Shown here piece after piece: positions 28,118-36,493 of a stretch of DNA of 64,000 bases. Each line of letters begins with the position of its first letter. Position 1 is the stretch's first letter. The position numbers were made by a program, and so were the translations under genes. Origin of the DNA: Dyella japonica A8 (GTDB lineage: Bacteria > Pseudomonadota > Gammaproteobacteria > Xanthomonadales > Rhodanobacteraceae); the NCBI RefSeq assembly GCF_000725385.1, contig NZ_CP008884.1, positions 3,038,001-3,102,000 of the forward strand. Direction: 5' to 3'. Below the pieces are notes generated by a model, which searched no databases, was not told where the DNA came from, and was given only the letters and a program-made list of their open reading frames with translations.

Positions 28118-29134
28118 ATGTCTGCGCTCCCAAAAGTTATGCACGCGGTGACATTTCAAGAGCCAGGCGTGCCCGAAGTGTTGAAACTATCGGTTGAACC
28201 GGTCCCCATCCCGGGAAAGGGAGAGGCTTTGATTCGTGTGCAAGCGGCGGGCGTCAATCGCCCCGATGTCTTGCAGCGGCAGGGGCGATATCCGATTCAA
28301 GCGCATGCCACCCCAGTGCTGGGTCTCGAGGTAGCCGGTGAAATCGTTGCTATGGGGAGCGCCTCAGAAGAATTTGAGGTCGGGGATCGCGTTTGCGCGT
28401 TAATACCGGCGGGCGGCTATGCCGAATATGCTGTTGCACCGATACCGCAGATGTTGCGGTGGCCAGAGGGGTATGGCGCCGAATTGGCGGCGTGCTTGCC
28501 AGAGACGCTGTTCACCGTGTACGCCAATTTATTCCAGATGGGACGCCTGAAGTCGGGCGAGACAGTTTTGATCCACGGTGGTAGCGGCGGGATTGGGACG
28601 ACCGCGATTCAACTGGCAAAAGCTTTTGGAGCGCGCGTCATTGCTACGGCGCGTGGTGCCGATGCCTGCCGAGCCTGCGTGGAGCTCGGTGCTGACCGCG
28701 CCATTGACTACTCGATTGAAGATTTCGTCGCTGCTGTCAAAGAGGAGACCCACGGCCACGGGGTCAATGTCATCCTCGATGTTGTGGGTGCTGACTACTT
28801 TCAGCGCAATCTCGATTGCCTGGCTACGGACGGTCGCCTAATCCTGCTCGGCTTTCTTGGCGGAGAGATCGTCACCTACTTTAACCTCGTGGAAGTGCTT
28901 GCCCGGCGACTCGTCATTACTGGCTCGGCCATGCGACCACGTACGATCGCCGAAAAGGGCGAAATTGCCCGCCAACTAAGGGCGAAGGTTTGGCCGGTAC
29001 TTGATCGGGGACTGTGCCGCCCGGTCATTGCAAAGACCTTTCCACTGGCCGAGGCTGCCAGTGCTCATCGAATGATGGAGTCGGGCGGTTACACCGGTCG
29101 CATCGTGCTCGTGGTCAAAGACACTCATTCGTGA
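28118..29134 (+). CDS. NAD(P)H-quinone oxidoreductase, PIG3 type (copy 2)
   Basis: A 338-residue medium-chain reductase, clearly paralogous to 20113-21144 (AAGVNRPDVLQRQGRY; GGSGGIGTTAIQLAKAFGAR). No structural zinc cysteines are seen. It lies 59 bp downstream of the LuxR gene and may be co-transcribed with it. The start at 28118 (MSALPK) has GAGG upstream; a TTG 12 codons earlier is less likely. Confidence 0.92.
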   Translation: MSALPKVMHAVTFQEPGVPEVLKLSVEPVPIPGKGEALIRVQAAGVNRPDVLQRQGRYPIQAHATPVLGLEVAGEIVAMGSASEEFEVGDRVCALIPAGGYAEYAVAPIPQMLRWPEGYGAELAACLPETLFTVYANLFQMGRLKSGETVLIHGGSGGIGTTAIQLAKAFGARVIATARGADACRACVELGADRAIDYSIEDFVAAVKEETHGHGVNVILDVVGADYFQRNLDCLATDGRLILLGFLGGEIVTYFNLVEVLARRLVITGSAMRPRTIAEKGEIARQLRAKVWPVLDRGLCRPVIAKTFPLAEAASAHRMMESGGYTGRIVLVVKDTHS

Positions 29135-29259
29135 AGGAGTGCCTGATGATTCAGGAGCACGAATATCACGGGATAAGCAGGGACGTGCTACTCAAAGACT
29201 TCTTGATAGTCGAACCACGCCTCACCAAGGCAAAGACCTAAACAGATCGGAGCGCATGC

Positions 29260-30108
29260 ATGTCTCTTCAGTCAAAGGTGTGGCTAATAACTGGGGCGTC
29301 GAAGGGACTTGGGTTGGCGTTGGTAAAGGCCGTTCTCGCGAGGGGCGATCGTGTCGCTGGAACCTCACGTGATGCTGCACACCTTGCCGCTCAAGTGAAT
29401 GGTGCTCCAGGGCAATTTCTCGCACTTGAGACAGATTTGCCCGATCCATCGAGCGTGGAGAAGACCGTCCAGGATGTCGTCCAACAATTCGGAAGCGTCG
29501 ATGTGTTGGTCAACAATGCGGGCTATGCGGTGCTTGGAGCCGTAGAGGAGGTCACTGACCATGAGACGCGGGCCAATTTTGATATCAATGTTTTCGGTCT
29601 GCTGAATATGCTTCGGTCCGTGCTGCCCGTCATGCGGCAGCGGCACTCCGGCCACATTATCAATGTTGGATCGATCTCCGGATCGATCGGTGGTCTGTCG
29701 ACGGGTATTTACAGCGCCACCAAGGCAGCGGTCATTCTCCTCTCTGAGTCTCTCGCGGACGAAGTGGCCGAATTCGGTATTTCGGTGACGGCAATCTGTC
29801 CTGGTGGATTTCGTACTGATTTCCTGGACGAGCACAGCTCTTCCAGGCGTGCCAGCGCCCCCATTCCCGAATACGAATCGGTCCACCAGGTGCTTGAGCT
29901 CTATCGGCAACTGAACAAGCACCAGGGCGGGGATCCAGACAAGGCAGCCGAACTCATGATTCAGTTGAGTCAGATGGCTCATCCGCCGACGCGACTCTAT
30001 GTCGGTGCGGACGCAGTGCGGGCGATGGAGAAGCAGCTTGATCGCCTCACTCAGGGATTACAGCGCTACCGTGAACTCAGCCTCAGCACGGGATTTGCCA
30101 AGCATTGA
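29260..30108 (+). CDS. short-chain dehydrogenase/reductase
   Basis: A 282-residue classical SDR. The cofactor motif is ITGASKGLGLAL (residues 10-21), the catalytic Ser lies in VGSISG and the Tyr/Lys in YSATKAAV. It would oxidise or reduce an alcohol/carbonyl with NAD(P)(H). CGGAG precedes the ATG. It follows the quinone oxidoreductase by about 125 bp on the same strand, so the LuxR, QOR and SDR genes may form one transcription unit. Confidence 0.93.
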   Translation: MSLQSKVWLITGASKGLGLALVKAVLARGDRVAGTSRDAAHLAAQVNGAPGQFLALETDLPDPSSVEKTVQDVVQQFGSVDVLVNNAGYAVLGAVEEVTDHETRANFDINVFGLLNMLRSVLPVMRQRHSGHIINVGSISGSIGGLSTGIYSATKAAVILLSESLADEVAEFGISVTAICPGGFRTDFLDEHSSSRRASAPIPEYESVHQVLELYRQLNKHQGGDPDKAAELMIQLSQMAHPPTRLYVGADAVRAMEKQLDRLTQGLQRYRELSLSTGFAKH

Positions 30109-30129
30109 GTGTAGGTCGTGTAACAGTGG

Positions 30130-30594
30130 TCAATGATCGGGTTCGAGCGGTCCTCGATTGACGATCGCCTCAGCATCAATATCACGACGATAGACGTCGG
30201 TGTTCGTATAGACCGAGCCGTCGGAAAGTCTGCCATGCACATGTATTGTCAGTAGCTTGTCATCCGCAAGCTCACGCTCCGCCCACATCATCACGCGTCC
30301 GTTTAGCCATGCACTGGAACGGAGTAGTCCGGTTGAAGTGAGCTCAAACTTCAGGCTATCGGCGATCGATGTACTGTTATACGGATAAGGATGCCCATCT
30401 ATCCTTCCGCTGAACTCGATTTGGTGGCGGCGCCCTGAAGCGCTTACCCAATCAGATTCAATCGTGATTTCACCATCTCTTCCGAGCCAAACGATGTAAA
30501 TCCCGCTCCGAGGCGGGAGACCCAACTGGTAGCGAGACAGTTCTGGCTGGAGAATCCAGGATCCCTCAAAAGAACCAGTCACATCACTGCTCAT
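30130..30594 (-). CDS. hypothetical beta-rich protein
   Basis: A 154-residue protein I cannot assign. It consists of alternating strands (GSFEGSWIL; GIYIVWLGRDGEITIESDW; KFELTSTGLLRSSAWLNGR), suggesting a beta-barrel or lipocalin-like fold. No signal peptide. The ATG at 30594 is preferred over an upstream start because the extra 38 residues look non-coding. It is convergent with the SDR gene and divergent from the GMC gene. Confidence 0.68.
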   Translation of the reverse strand: MSSDVTGSFEGSWILQPELSRYQLGLPPRSGIYIVWLGRDGEITIESDWVSASGRRHQIEFSGRIDGHPYPYNSTSIADSLKFELTSTGLLRSSAWLNGRVMMWAERELADDKLLTIHVHGRLSDGSVYTNTDVYRRDIDAEAIVNRGPLEPDH

Positions 30595-30791
30595 ATGGCG
30601 CTCTGTGCTTTTCGAAAAGGGTTCGGAGCCAACGCTGGACGACGGACGGGTGGCATCGACGTCGATGTAGAGCCATTGTTGGTATGACAGAGAGCACGGC
30701 GACGCCAATGACGAGCCATATACGCTACCGGAGCGTAAAGTCGAACTAAGTGCGCAACTGGCCTACCGCCCTGTCTTTTCTGGAGATGATT

Positions 30792-32624
30792 ATGGCGGAC
30801 CATACTACTGCGGAACATGACTTCATCATCGTAGGCTCAGGGGCCGGCGGCGGCCCGCTCGCAGCTAATTTGGCTGAGGCGGGCTTCTCGGTCCTGCTAC
30901 TAGAGGCCGGTGGCGAACACGAGTGCCCCTATTATCAGGTTCCGATCATGCAGGCCCGCGCAAGCGAGGACGCGGACATGCGCTGGGACTTCTTCGTTCG
31001 GCATTATGTCGAACGTGACAAGCGCGTGCGCGATCCGAAATATGTCGAGAACGAGGATGGCATCCTTTATCCGCGTGGGGCGACGTTGGGCGGATCTACT
31101 GCCATTAGCGCCATGATCACCCTTTACCCAAGCAATTCGGATTGGGAGTATCTCGCCAAGCTGACCGGAGACGACGACTGGAGCCCAGAGGCCATGCGTC
31201 GCCGCTTCGAGCGGCTGGAATCGTGGCGTGGACCCGACCCCGATCCTACCCATCCGGCGCGGCCTGGCGACGGCTCGCGCCACGGTTTTAACGGCTGGCT
31301 GCCCATCAGTCGCGCCAATCCAAAGATTGCCTCGCGCGAGCCGTGGTTTCTAAAGATCATCAACGCTATCGACGCCGAGAGCCGTGCCACCTACCGCACG
31401 CCCGACGAGGTGGTTCTGCCTAACGACCCGAACGACTGGGGTTTTGTCGAGAAGCGGGGGGAGGGCATGATCTTCGTCCCCGTCGCAGTAGACGATGGCA
31501 ACCGTAATGGCTCGCGCGAGCGTATCCTGGCGGCTCAGCGCAAGCACCCTGACAAGCTGGAGATTCGCCCTCACTCACTGGTATCCGAAGTGCTGTTCGA
31601 GGGCGATCTTGCCGTGGGCGTGGCGTTTCTCTCCGGAGCGCGCCTCTACATGGGGGATCCAAGCGCTGCTGACGCACATGGCCCCGGCACCCCTAAGAGG
31701 GCCTACGCCAGGCGCGAGATAATCCTCGCCGGCGGGGCCTACAACACGCCTCAGATCCTCAAGCTGTCTGGTATCGGTCCTCGGGCAGAGCTTGAGCGCC
31801 ATGGCATCCCCGTGCGCCTCGACATGCCCGGTGTGGGCGCGAACCTACAGGACCGCTACGAGGTCTGCGTGGTCCATCGACTGATCCATGACTACGCGAT
31901 CTTCAAAGATCAGACGCTGAACGTACCGGGCCGCGATGGCAAGGCTGATAGCCTCTTTGCGGAGTGGGACGCAGACCGCGATGGGCCGTACAGCACCAAT
32001 GGCTCGCTTGCAGCCTTTGTTGCCAGATCCAGTGTCGCAGAAGAGGATCCAGACCTGTACGTCATGGCACTGCCGATTGATTTTCACGGCTACTATCCCG
32101 GCTATGCCGCCGAAGGCGCGCTAGAGCATGACAGACTGACGTTGCTGGTGCTCAAGGGCCATACCCGGAATCGTGGTGGCCAGGTGACGCTGGTGAGTAC
32201 CGACCCAAGAGATCGGCCGCAGATTGACTTCCGCTATTTCGAGGAAGGCACCGACGTCGAGGGACGGGATATGCAGGGCGTGCTGGACGGCATCGCAGTT
32301 GCTAGGCGGATCGCCGCGCGTCTGGACGACATCATTGCCGCCGAGGTGATGCCTGGAAAGGACACCGACGAGCAGGGACTGCGCGACTGGGTCCACAACA
32401 ACGCTTGGGGGCACCACGCTTCCTGCACCTGCAAGATCGGCTCGAGCGATGATCCGCAAGCGGTATTAGACGGCGATTTCCGGGTGCGCGGCGTAAGGGG
32501 TTTGCGTGTCGTGGATGCCAGCGTCTTTCCGCGCATCCCAGGAATTTTCATCTGCAGCGCGGTCTACATGGTGAGCGAACGTGCGAGCGACGTCCTCATT
32601 CGCCAGCATAATCAATTGGGATAG
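30792..32624 (+). CDS. GMC family oxidoreductase (choline dehydrogenase-like)
   Basis: A 610-residue FAD-dependent GMC enzyme. The FAD motif is IIVGSGAGGGPLA, the GMC signature RGATLGGSTAISAM follows, and the active-site histidines lie in WGHHASCTCKIG. The C-terminal FAD loop is DASVFPRIPGIF. It would oxidise an alcohol to the aldehyde or acid. Unlike the operon at 15778-19642 it has no dedicated small subunit or cytochrome. The ATG at 30792 has TGGAG upstream. It is probably followed in the same transcript by the UBP zinc-finger gene. Confidence 0.93.
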   Translation: MADHTTAEHDFIIVGSGAGGGPLAANLAEAGFSVLLLEAGGEHECPYYQVPIMQARASEDADMRWDFFVRHYVERDKRVRDPKYVENEDGILYPRGATLGGSTAISAMITLYPSNSDWEYLAKLTGDDDWSPEAMRRRFERLESWRGPDPDPTHPARPGDGSRHGFNGWLPISRANPKIASREPWFLKIINAIDAESRATYRTPDEVVLPNDPNDWGFVEKRGEGMIFVPVAVDDGNRNGSRERILAAQRKHPDKLEIRPHSLVSEVLFEGDLAVGVAFLSGARLYMGDPSAADAHGPGTPKRAYARREIILAGGAYNTPQILKLSGIGPRAELERHGIPVRLDMPGVGANLQDRYEVCVVHRLIHDYAIFKDQTLNVPGRDGKADSLFAEWDADRDGPYSTNGSLAAFVARSSVAEEDPDLYVMALPIDFHGYYPGYAAEGALEHDRLTLLVLKGHTRNRGGQVTLVSTDPRDRPQIDFRYFEEGTDVEGRDMQGVLDGIAVARRIAARLDDIIAAEVMPGKDTDEQGLRDWVHNNAWGHHASCTCKIGSSDDPQAVLDGDFRVRGVRGLRVVDASVFPRIPGIFICSAVYMVSERASDVLIRQHNQLG

Positions 32625-32686
32625 TCCGCCGCCTCTGCGTAGGGCGCTCACGCTCCGGAAGAAACCCAGAGCAAAGGAGGTGAATT

Positions 32687-33037
32687 GTGGTTACGGAACA
32701 TCTTGGTATCAAGCCGCATACCCCGCCCAGTGGGACTGGGTGTATGGAGTGTCTTGCATCAGGCCAGTGGTGGCTCCATCTTCGACGTTGTGCGGAGTGT
32801 GGTCACATAGGTTGTTGCGACAATTCGCCCAATCAGCATGCCACGAAGCACGCTTTGGCAACCGGGCATCATGTCATTGCTAGCTTTGAACCAGGCGAGG
32901 ACTGGTTCTACGACTATCGTACCCAACAATTCTTCGACGGTCCGCAATTGGCGCCTCCGACGTCCCACCCCTTGGCTCAAGCGGTACCCGGCCCAGCCGG
33001 AAATCTACCGAAAGACTGGGAAAGATTTCTTCGTTGA
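32687..33037 (+). CDS. UBP-type zinc-finger protein
   Basis: A 116-residue protein made of a single UBP-type zinc finger, with Cys/His ligands spread through CMEC, CAECGHIGCCD and HATKHALATGHHV. In bacteria such small proteins are of unknown function; in eukaryotes the fold binds ubiquitin C-termini. A GTG start is set by an unusually strong ribosome site, AAAGGAGGTGAATT, directly before it. It lies 60 bp downstream of the GMC gene. Confidence 0.88.
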   Translation: MVTEHLGIKPHTPPSGTGCMECLASGQWWLHLRRCAECGHIGCCDNSPNQHATKHALATGHHVIASFEPGEDWFYDYRTQQFFDGPQLAPPTSHPLAQAVPGPAGNLPKDWERFLR

Positions 33038-33508
33038 TTGAACGGACTTTCTACGCGGGTTGGACATTCTAGCTATCGCAGATGGTGACCCGACGATTGC
33101 AACCGCTGAAGGCCATTGCTTCGCGCCGAGTGCCGAACATACGCATCGTTTGGTTTGATGCTTATGGCATTGTTGCGAACTGGTGAGCAGTTGCCACCGT
33201 GAACTCCTGGCCGGAAGTGGAAGGTGGGGCGATTGGGGCAAGTTATCAGGGGTAAGGGGCGATTGCCTTCGGCTCCAAGCGGACGCCTGCCATGCGGCGC
33301 GCCAGTCGTAGGACCTCCGCGCTCGCTATAGCCAAGACCCTGCTGCTCATTCAGCCAGGGCAATTAGGTAGCGTGCCGCTATTCAGCATGCCGAGCCAAT
33401 CCCGATTGCTGTAAAAAATGGCGCACCCTGCGAACACGCCGTCCTGCAGCTCCGCTGAATCCACACTTGCAGTCGCCTTCGCCGGCATGCGGACATTGGT
33501 GACTGCAA
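33038..33508. other. intergenic region, possible left junction of the accessory region
   Basis: No gene is recognised in these 470 bases. They separate metabolic genes from the run of uncommon genes to the right and could hold an island junction, but no direct repeat pairing with a distal end was found by eye. Confidence 0.35.
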
Positions 33509-34120
33509 TCAAGCGTGGTCAGGCGCGTGTGCGAGTCGAAGCCAGATCTCTACTCGCCTGTTGGGAGCTTCGCAGGCAATTTTCTTGTCGAGAGACAATC
33601 CGTCGCACTGGACTGAAGCCTTTGCGGGCGCACGATCACCCACGCCGATTGCTTCAATTTTGTCGTGCGCAAATCCTGCACTTTCGACATAGGACTGAAT
33701 GGCCTGGGCTCGCTCCAGGGACAGCTTGTCGTTGTAAGACGACTGCCCGCCGATGGAGTCGGAATGACCAATCACGAGGATGGAGTCAGCGTCGCCAGCC
33801 TTTCGCATTTCAGATATGGCCGGCTGGAGGAGCTTGGCGGAGTCTTCGGTCAGCTTGGCTGAATTGAACTCGAAAAGGGAGTCGCTCGGAAGAACAATGT
33901 GAGCGGCGGCCTGGGGGAGGCCTGGGCCTATTGCCGCGTCAACATAGACAACGGTGGGCTGCGCGGGGGGTGCTGCCCGAGACGCATACTCCAGAACGGG
34001 AAAGAGAATGGCGATAAAAAGAAGAACGGACGCAATGACAAGCGCCGGCGCGGCAGCGGGCAATACTTTCTGAAGGAAACCATAGGCACCCCCATCGTCC
34101 GTTCGTTTGCTATCTGGCAA
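33509..34120 (-). CDS. OmpA-family peptidoglycan-binding protein with one TM helix
   Basis: A 203-residue protein with one N-terminal transmembrane helix (about 22-45) and an OmpA/MotB-like C-terminal domain (about 75-195), with GHSDSIGGQSSYNDKLSLER as the conserved core and NRRVEIWL at the end. It would be anchored in the inner membrane and bind peptidoglycan. A TTG start is proposed because AGGGGGAG lies 6 nt upstream. It follows the two small genes at 34178 and 34560 in the same direction. The layout resembles MotB/ZorB-type proteins, but no MotA/ZorA partner is seen. Confidence 0.85.
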   Translation of the reverse strand: MPDSKRTDDGGAYGFLQKVLPAAAPALVIASVLLFIAILFPVLEYASRAAPPAQPTVVYVDAAIGPGLPQAAAHIVLPSDSLFEFNSAKLTEDSAKLLQPAISEMRKAGDADSILVIGHSDSIGGQSSYNDKLSLERAQAIQSYVESAGFAHDKIEAIGVGDRAPAKASVQCDGLSLDKKIACEAPNRRVEIWLRLAHAPDHA

Positions 34121-34177
34121 GCTGGCTCCCCCTAGTCCAAAGACATCGTGTTGCTCCGATGTCAGCCCGAGAATCCT

Positions 34178-34531
34178 CTATTTGCGATTCAATTGCGCCG
34201 TTCGTGAGCCAAAGTAGAAACCGATGGCCGACGAAAGCAGGGTGACAATAGGTCCCACAAGCACATCGAGAACAGCTTTGAGGTTCTCAAACGCTTGTTT
34301 CTGATCAATGGCCCGCTCTACGAAAAAGAGTCCGACGAAAGCGAGTGCCACGATTGAGCACAGCAATCCAACGAGCCAGAGAGCGATAATTTCTCTGGTG
34401 CGATTATGAGATTCCTCATAGGGGTCCCCGATCGGAGTCACCTTGTCGACTTCATCGACGATGGGCGGACTCCCGATCGGGTCGACCGCACTCTTAACTA
34501 CACTAATACCGTCGCCTTCCGTAATTGGCAC
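34178..34531 (-). CDS. small membrane protein of unknown function
   Basis: A 117-residue protein with a ~45-residue polar N-terminus, then two hydrophobic helices (IIALWLVGLLCSIVALAFVG; VLVGPIVTLLSSAIGFYFGS). A GTG start follows GGGGGTGTCCG. I recognise no family. It is 57 bp upstream of the OmpA-domain gene and 28 bp downstream of the 85-residue gene, so the three may act together at the envelope. Confidence 0.7.
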   Translation of the reverse strand: MPITEGDGISVVKSAVDPIGSPPIVDEVDKVTPIGDPYEESHNRTREIIALWLVGLLCSIVALAFVGLFFVERAIDQKQAFENLKAVLDVLVGPIVTLLSSAIGFYFGSRTAQLNRK

Positions 34532-34559
34532 CGGACACCCCCAAAAGGCTGCAAATCAA

Positions 34560-34817
34560 TCAGCGGTTTAGCGAAATCTTTGCTGGCAAGTGCGGGGTGG
34601 ATATCTGAACAAAATGAGTGAGGTCCGGATCGACTGCGACCACTGCTTTGCCTGCCTTGGTCTGCTCAACGAACCATTTATAGACCGCCAGCGCTTCTCG
34701 GCCAATGTCATTGACTGACAGCGGCTTATCGCTGGCCTCGGCACCCAAGACTTCTTTCAAATTGTTGTTAATCCCCTCGACGACGGCGCTAGGGACATTC
34801 AATCGCAGCTCAGCCAT
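34560..34817 (-). CDS. small RHH-like protein
   Basis: An 85-residue protein with a short N-terminal strand (AELRLNV) followed by two helices around SVNDIGREALAVYKWFVEQT, the pattern of a ribbon-helix-helix DNA-binding protein, and a conserved-looking tail (TPHLPAK). The start has GGAGG about 9 nt upstream. It may regulate the two genes that follow. Confidence 0.62.
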   Translation of the reverse strand: MAELRLNVPSAVVEGINNNLKEVLGAEASDKPLSVNDIGREALAVYKWFVEQTKAGKAVVAVDPDLTHFVQISTPHLPAKISLNR

Positions 34818-34974
34818 AGCGGCACACCTCCAGTCGCTCTACAGGTAACGTATAAATAGTCCTAAAACCTCCCATTGTCAATGGAAAATTCATCCATAAT
34901 TTATCCGGTTTCGCGCCAAACGGACCCGATTCGGGGCTGCCTCCGAGCCAATGCGGAACAGGCCGGTTGACGAC

Positions 34975-34987
34975 GGGGGGGGGGGGG
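34975..34987. repeat. 13-G homopolymer in an intergenic region
   Basis: A run of 13 G lies in the 280-bp gap between two minus-strand genes (34,818-35,099), which otherwise has an AT-rich left half and no recognised gene. Such runs are prone to slippage and to sequencing error. Confidence 0.8.
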
Positions 34988-35099
34988 AGGGGCGGAGCCC
35001 TGTCTTATTTAACCGTGAGACGCCAGGGGGCGCCTCTACTCGGCCTCCGGGCTCAACCCTCGGCCCAAATGGGGGTGTCCGAACTCTCAAGGGTTGCGC

Positions 35100-35570
35100 T
35101 CAGAGCCCAGGGGCGCCCACATAGGCCTGGAGCATCGCTCTTACTGTCGCGCATGGTTCAGCGGGAATGTTGCAATGCCGCTCTATGCCATAGCTGAGTG
35201 CAATGACGATCAAATAGGCATAGCCGAGAATTGCAGGAAGTGTCTGCAACCAGAACTGATGCCTCGATCTAAAGCTGATTCGTTGACCCTGGGGCTCCGA
35301 CGGCCCTGTCGGCGCTCGCTCACGGAAGTGCTTCGGCATCAGGTCAATCCCTGAAAACCATACCGCCAAGATGAAGGCGAGGCACAAAGTTGCATTGATC
35401 GAAGGCGTTTTGGTTGTGAGACAGGCAAGCCCTAGCGGGAACCCCAAAAAACCCAATGACTCATTGAGAAATTTGCTCCATTTTTTTTCGGCTTGCTCGC
35501 GACGCTGGCTTTCAGTCTGTTTTCGTTGCTGGTGTTCGTTCTGATGAGCGCGTTTGATGTGATTCTTCAT
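35100..35570 (-). CDS. membrane protein of unknown function
   Basis: A 156-residue protein. The N-terminal ~32 residues are very polar and rich in Gln/Lys/Arg, followed by three hydrophobic segments (about 38-55, 60-75, 108-130). No family recognised. It begins 15 bp after the nuclease-like gene on the same strand and has a weak ribosome site, so it is probably translated as part of that transcript. It could be the membrane effector of a defence pair with its neighbour (speculation). Confidence 0.62.
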   Translation of the reverse strand: MKNHIKRAHQNEHQQRKQTESQRREQAEKKWSKFLNESLGFLGFPLGLACLTTKTPSINATLCLAFILAVWFSGIDLMPKHFRERAPTGPSEPQGQRISFRSRHQFWLQTLPAILGYAYLIVIALSYGIERHCNIPAEPCATVRAMLQAYVGAPGL

Positions 35571-35585
35571 GAATTGATTGATGGC

Positions 35586-36170
35586 TCAAAAACGGAGTGC
35601 GAAGGTAGGTTCATTGACTGGCGTTGGAGCAAAAATTTCTGAAAGCGATGAGATTGCTCGTATGTGTCCCTCATTCGTCACGGCCGCGATAAGGGAGTAG
35701 TCAGGGCCGCCCTGACTGCCCTGTGCCGATTCTTTTTGTTCCACGAGCCTATGCAGATATTCCCAAAAGAACTCGCGGTCACGGGTCCCCTTCGTGTCCA
35801 ATAGTTCGCTCACGGAAAGCATGGGCGATTGCTTCCAATAGGGCGTGGCAGTGAGTTCCAGCTGACGGCCGCCGCTTGGCAACGTTCCGTAGACGAAGAA
35901 ATGAAGACACTCCCCATCCCCACTGAGTGCCTCTTTGGCAAGAGCGTGTGATGCGAACTTGCGCTCCTCACTGCTAAAGTCACCGGCTGCGCGCTTGAAC
36001 TCGATCAGCAACCATTTGGAATCTTCGATCGTGAAAATGGCATCGGCTGCCCGCTCATGATTGCCATCCAAGGGCGTGGCCCATGTCAGGTGTCGGGCAT
36101 GGTTCATTACAAACGCATATTCGACCGTCTTCTCAAACCAGTGAAGTTGCTTGGGAGTTGCGGAAGCCAT
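35586..36170 (-). CDS. PD-(D/E)XK nuclease-like protein
   Basis: A 194-residue protein. The stretch ERAADAIFTIEDSKWLLIEF followed by KRA fits the PD-(D/E)XK layout: an Asp at the end of the first strand and E-x-K (IEFKRA) on the second. That would make it a small Mg-dependent nuclease of the restriction-enzyme fold, but the match rests on short motifs. An ATG at 36170 is used; the frame extends to 36314 but there it lies over the gene at 36107-36487. It is followed by the membrane protein and preceded by the FRG-domain gene. Confidence 0.62.
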   Translation of the reverse strand: MASATPKQLHWFEKTVEYAFVMNHARHLTWATPLDGNHERAADAIFTIEDSKWLLIEFKRAAGDFSSEERKFASHALAKEALSGDGECLHFFVYGTLPSGGRQLELTATPYWKQSPMLSVSELLDTKGTRDREFFWEYLHRLVEQKESAQGSQGGPDYSLIAAVTNEGHIRAISSLSEIFAPTPVNEPTFALRF

Positions 36171-36487
36171 GGCTGCGTATGCCTTTGGTCGTCGCTGATT
36201 GTAATCGACGGATTGTCCGCTCGAACGGATATCAATAAAACGCCTGGATCCACTTTGGCCCGCGTTGCCCAGTCGACAAGGTTCTTGGGGCGGCAGGTGC
36301 TGCCGCGCCGCCAACGATCGAAAATGGATTTGTCGATGGTTTCATTGACGAAGTTGTTGGCGATGCCCTGCGCGGAAGATGCGACTGTTCCGCCACGGGG
36401 CAGGGTGATTAGTCCGTTCCGTGTAGTACACCCGCATGGGGCGAAGCGCCTGCCCGCGACGACCTGGCGGTACGTCGTTGCTACCAC
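36107..36487 (-). CDS. possible small HTH-like protein
   Basis: A 126-residue frame with a GTG start 7 bp after the stop of the FRG-domain gene. The middle part (NETIDKSIFDRWRRGSTCRP then KNLVDWATRAKVDPG) looks like a helix-turn-helix protein. It has no ribosome site but could be translated by coupling to the FRG gene. Its 3' end overlaps the nuclease-like gene by about 60 bp in another frame. The alternative is that this is non-coding and the nuclease gene is longer. Confidence 0.42.
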   Translation of the reverse strand: MVATTYRQVVAGRRFAPCGCTTRNGLITLPRGGTVASSAQGIANNFVNETIDKSIFDRWRRGSTCRPKNLVDWATRAKVDPGVLLISVRADNPSITISDDQRHTQPWLPQLPSNFTGLRRRSNMRL

Positions 36488-36493
36488 GTGCGA

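Noticed and set aside
33073..33363. A 96-codon minus-strand frame in the left junction gap
   Set aside because: Composition is Pro/Arg/Gly/His-rich with no ribosome site or recognisable motif.
33509..34531. A Zorya-type defence operon
   Set aside because: The OmpA-domain protein resembles ZorB, but the neighbour is a two-TM 117-residue protein and not a MotA-like ZorA, and no ZorC/D/E genes follow.
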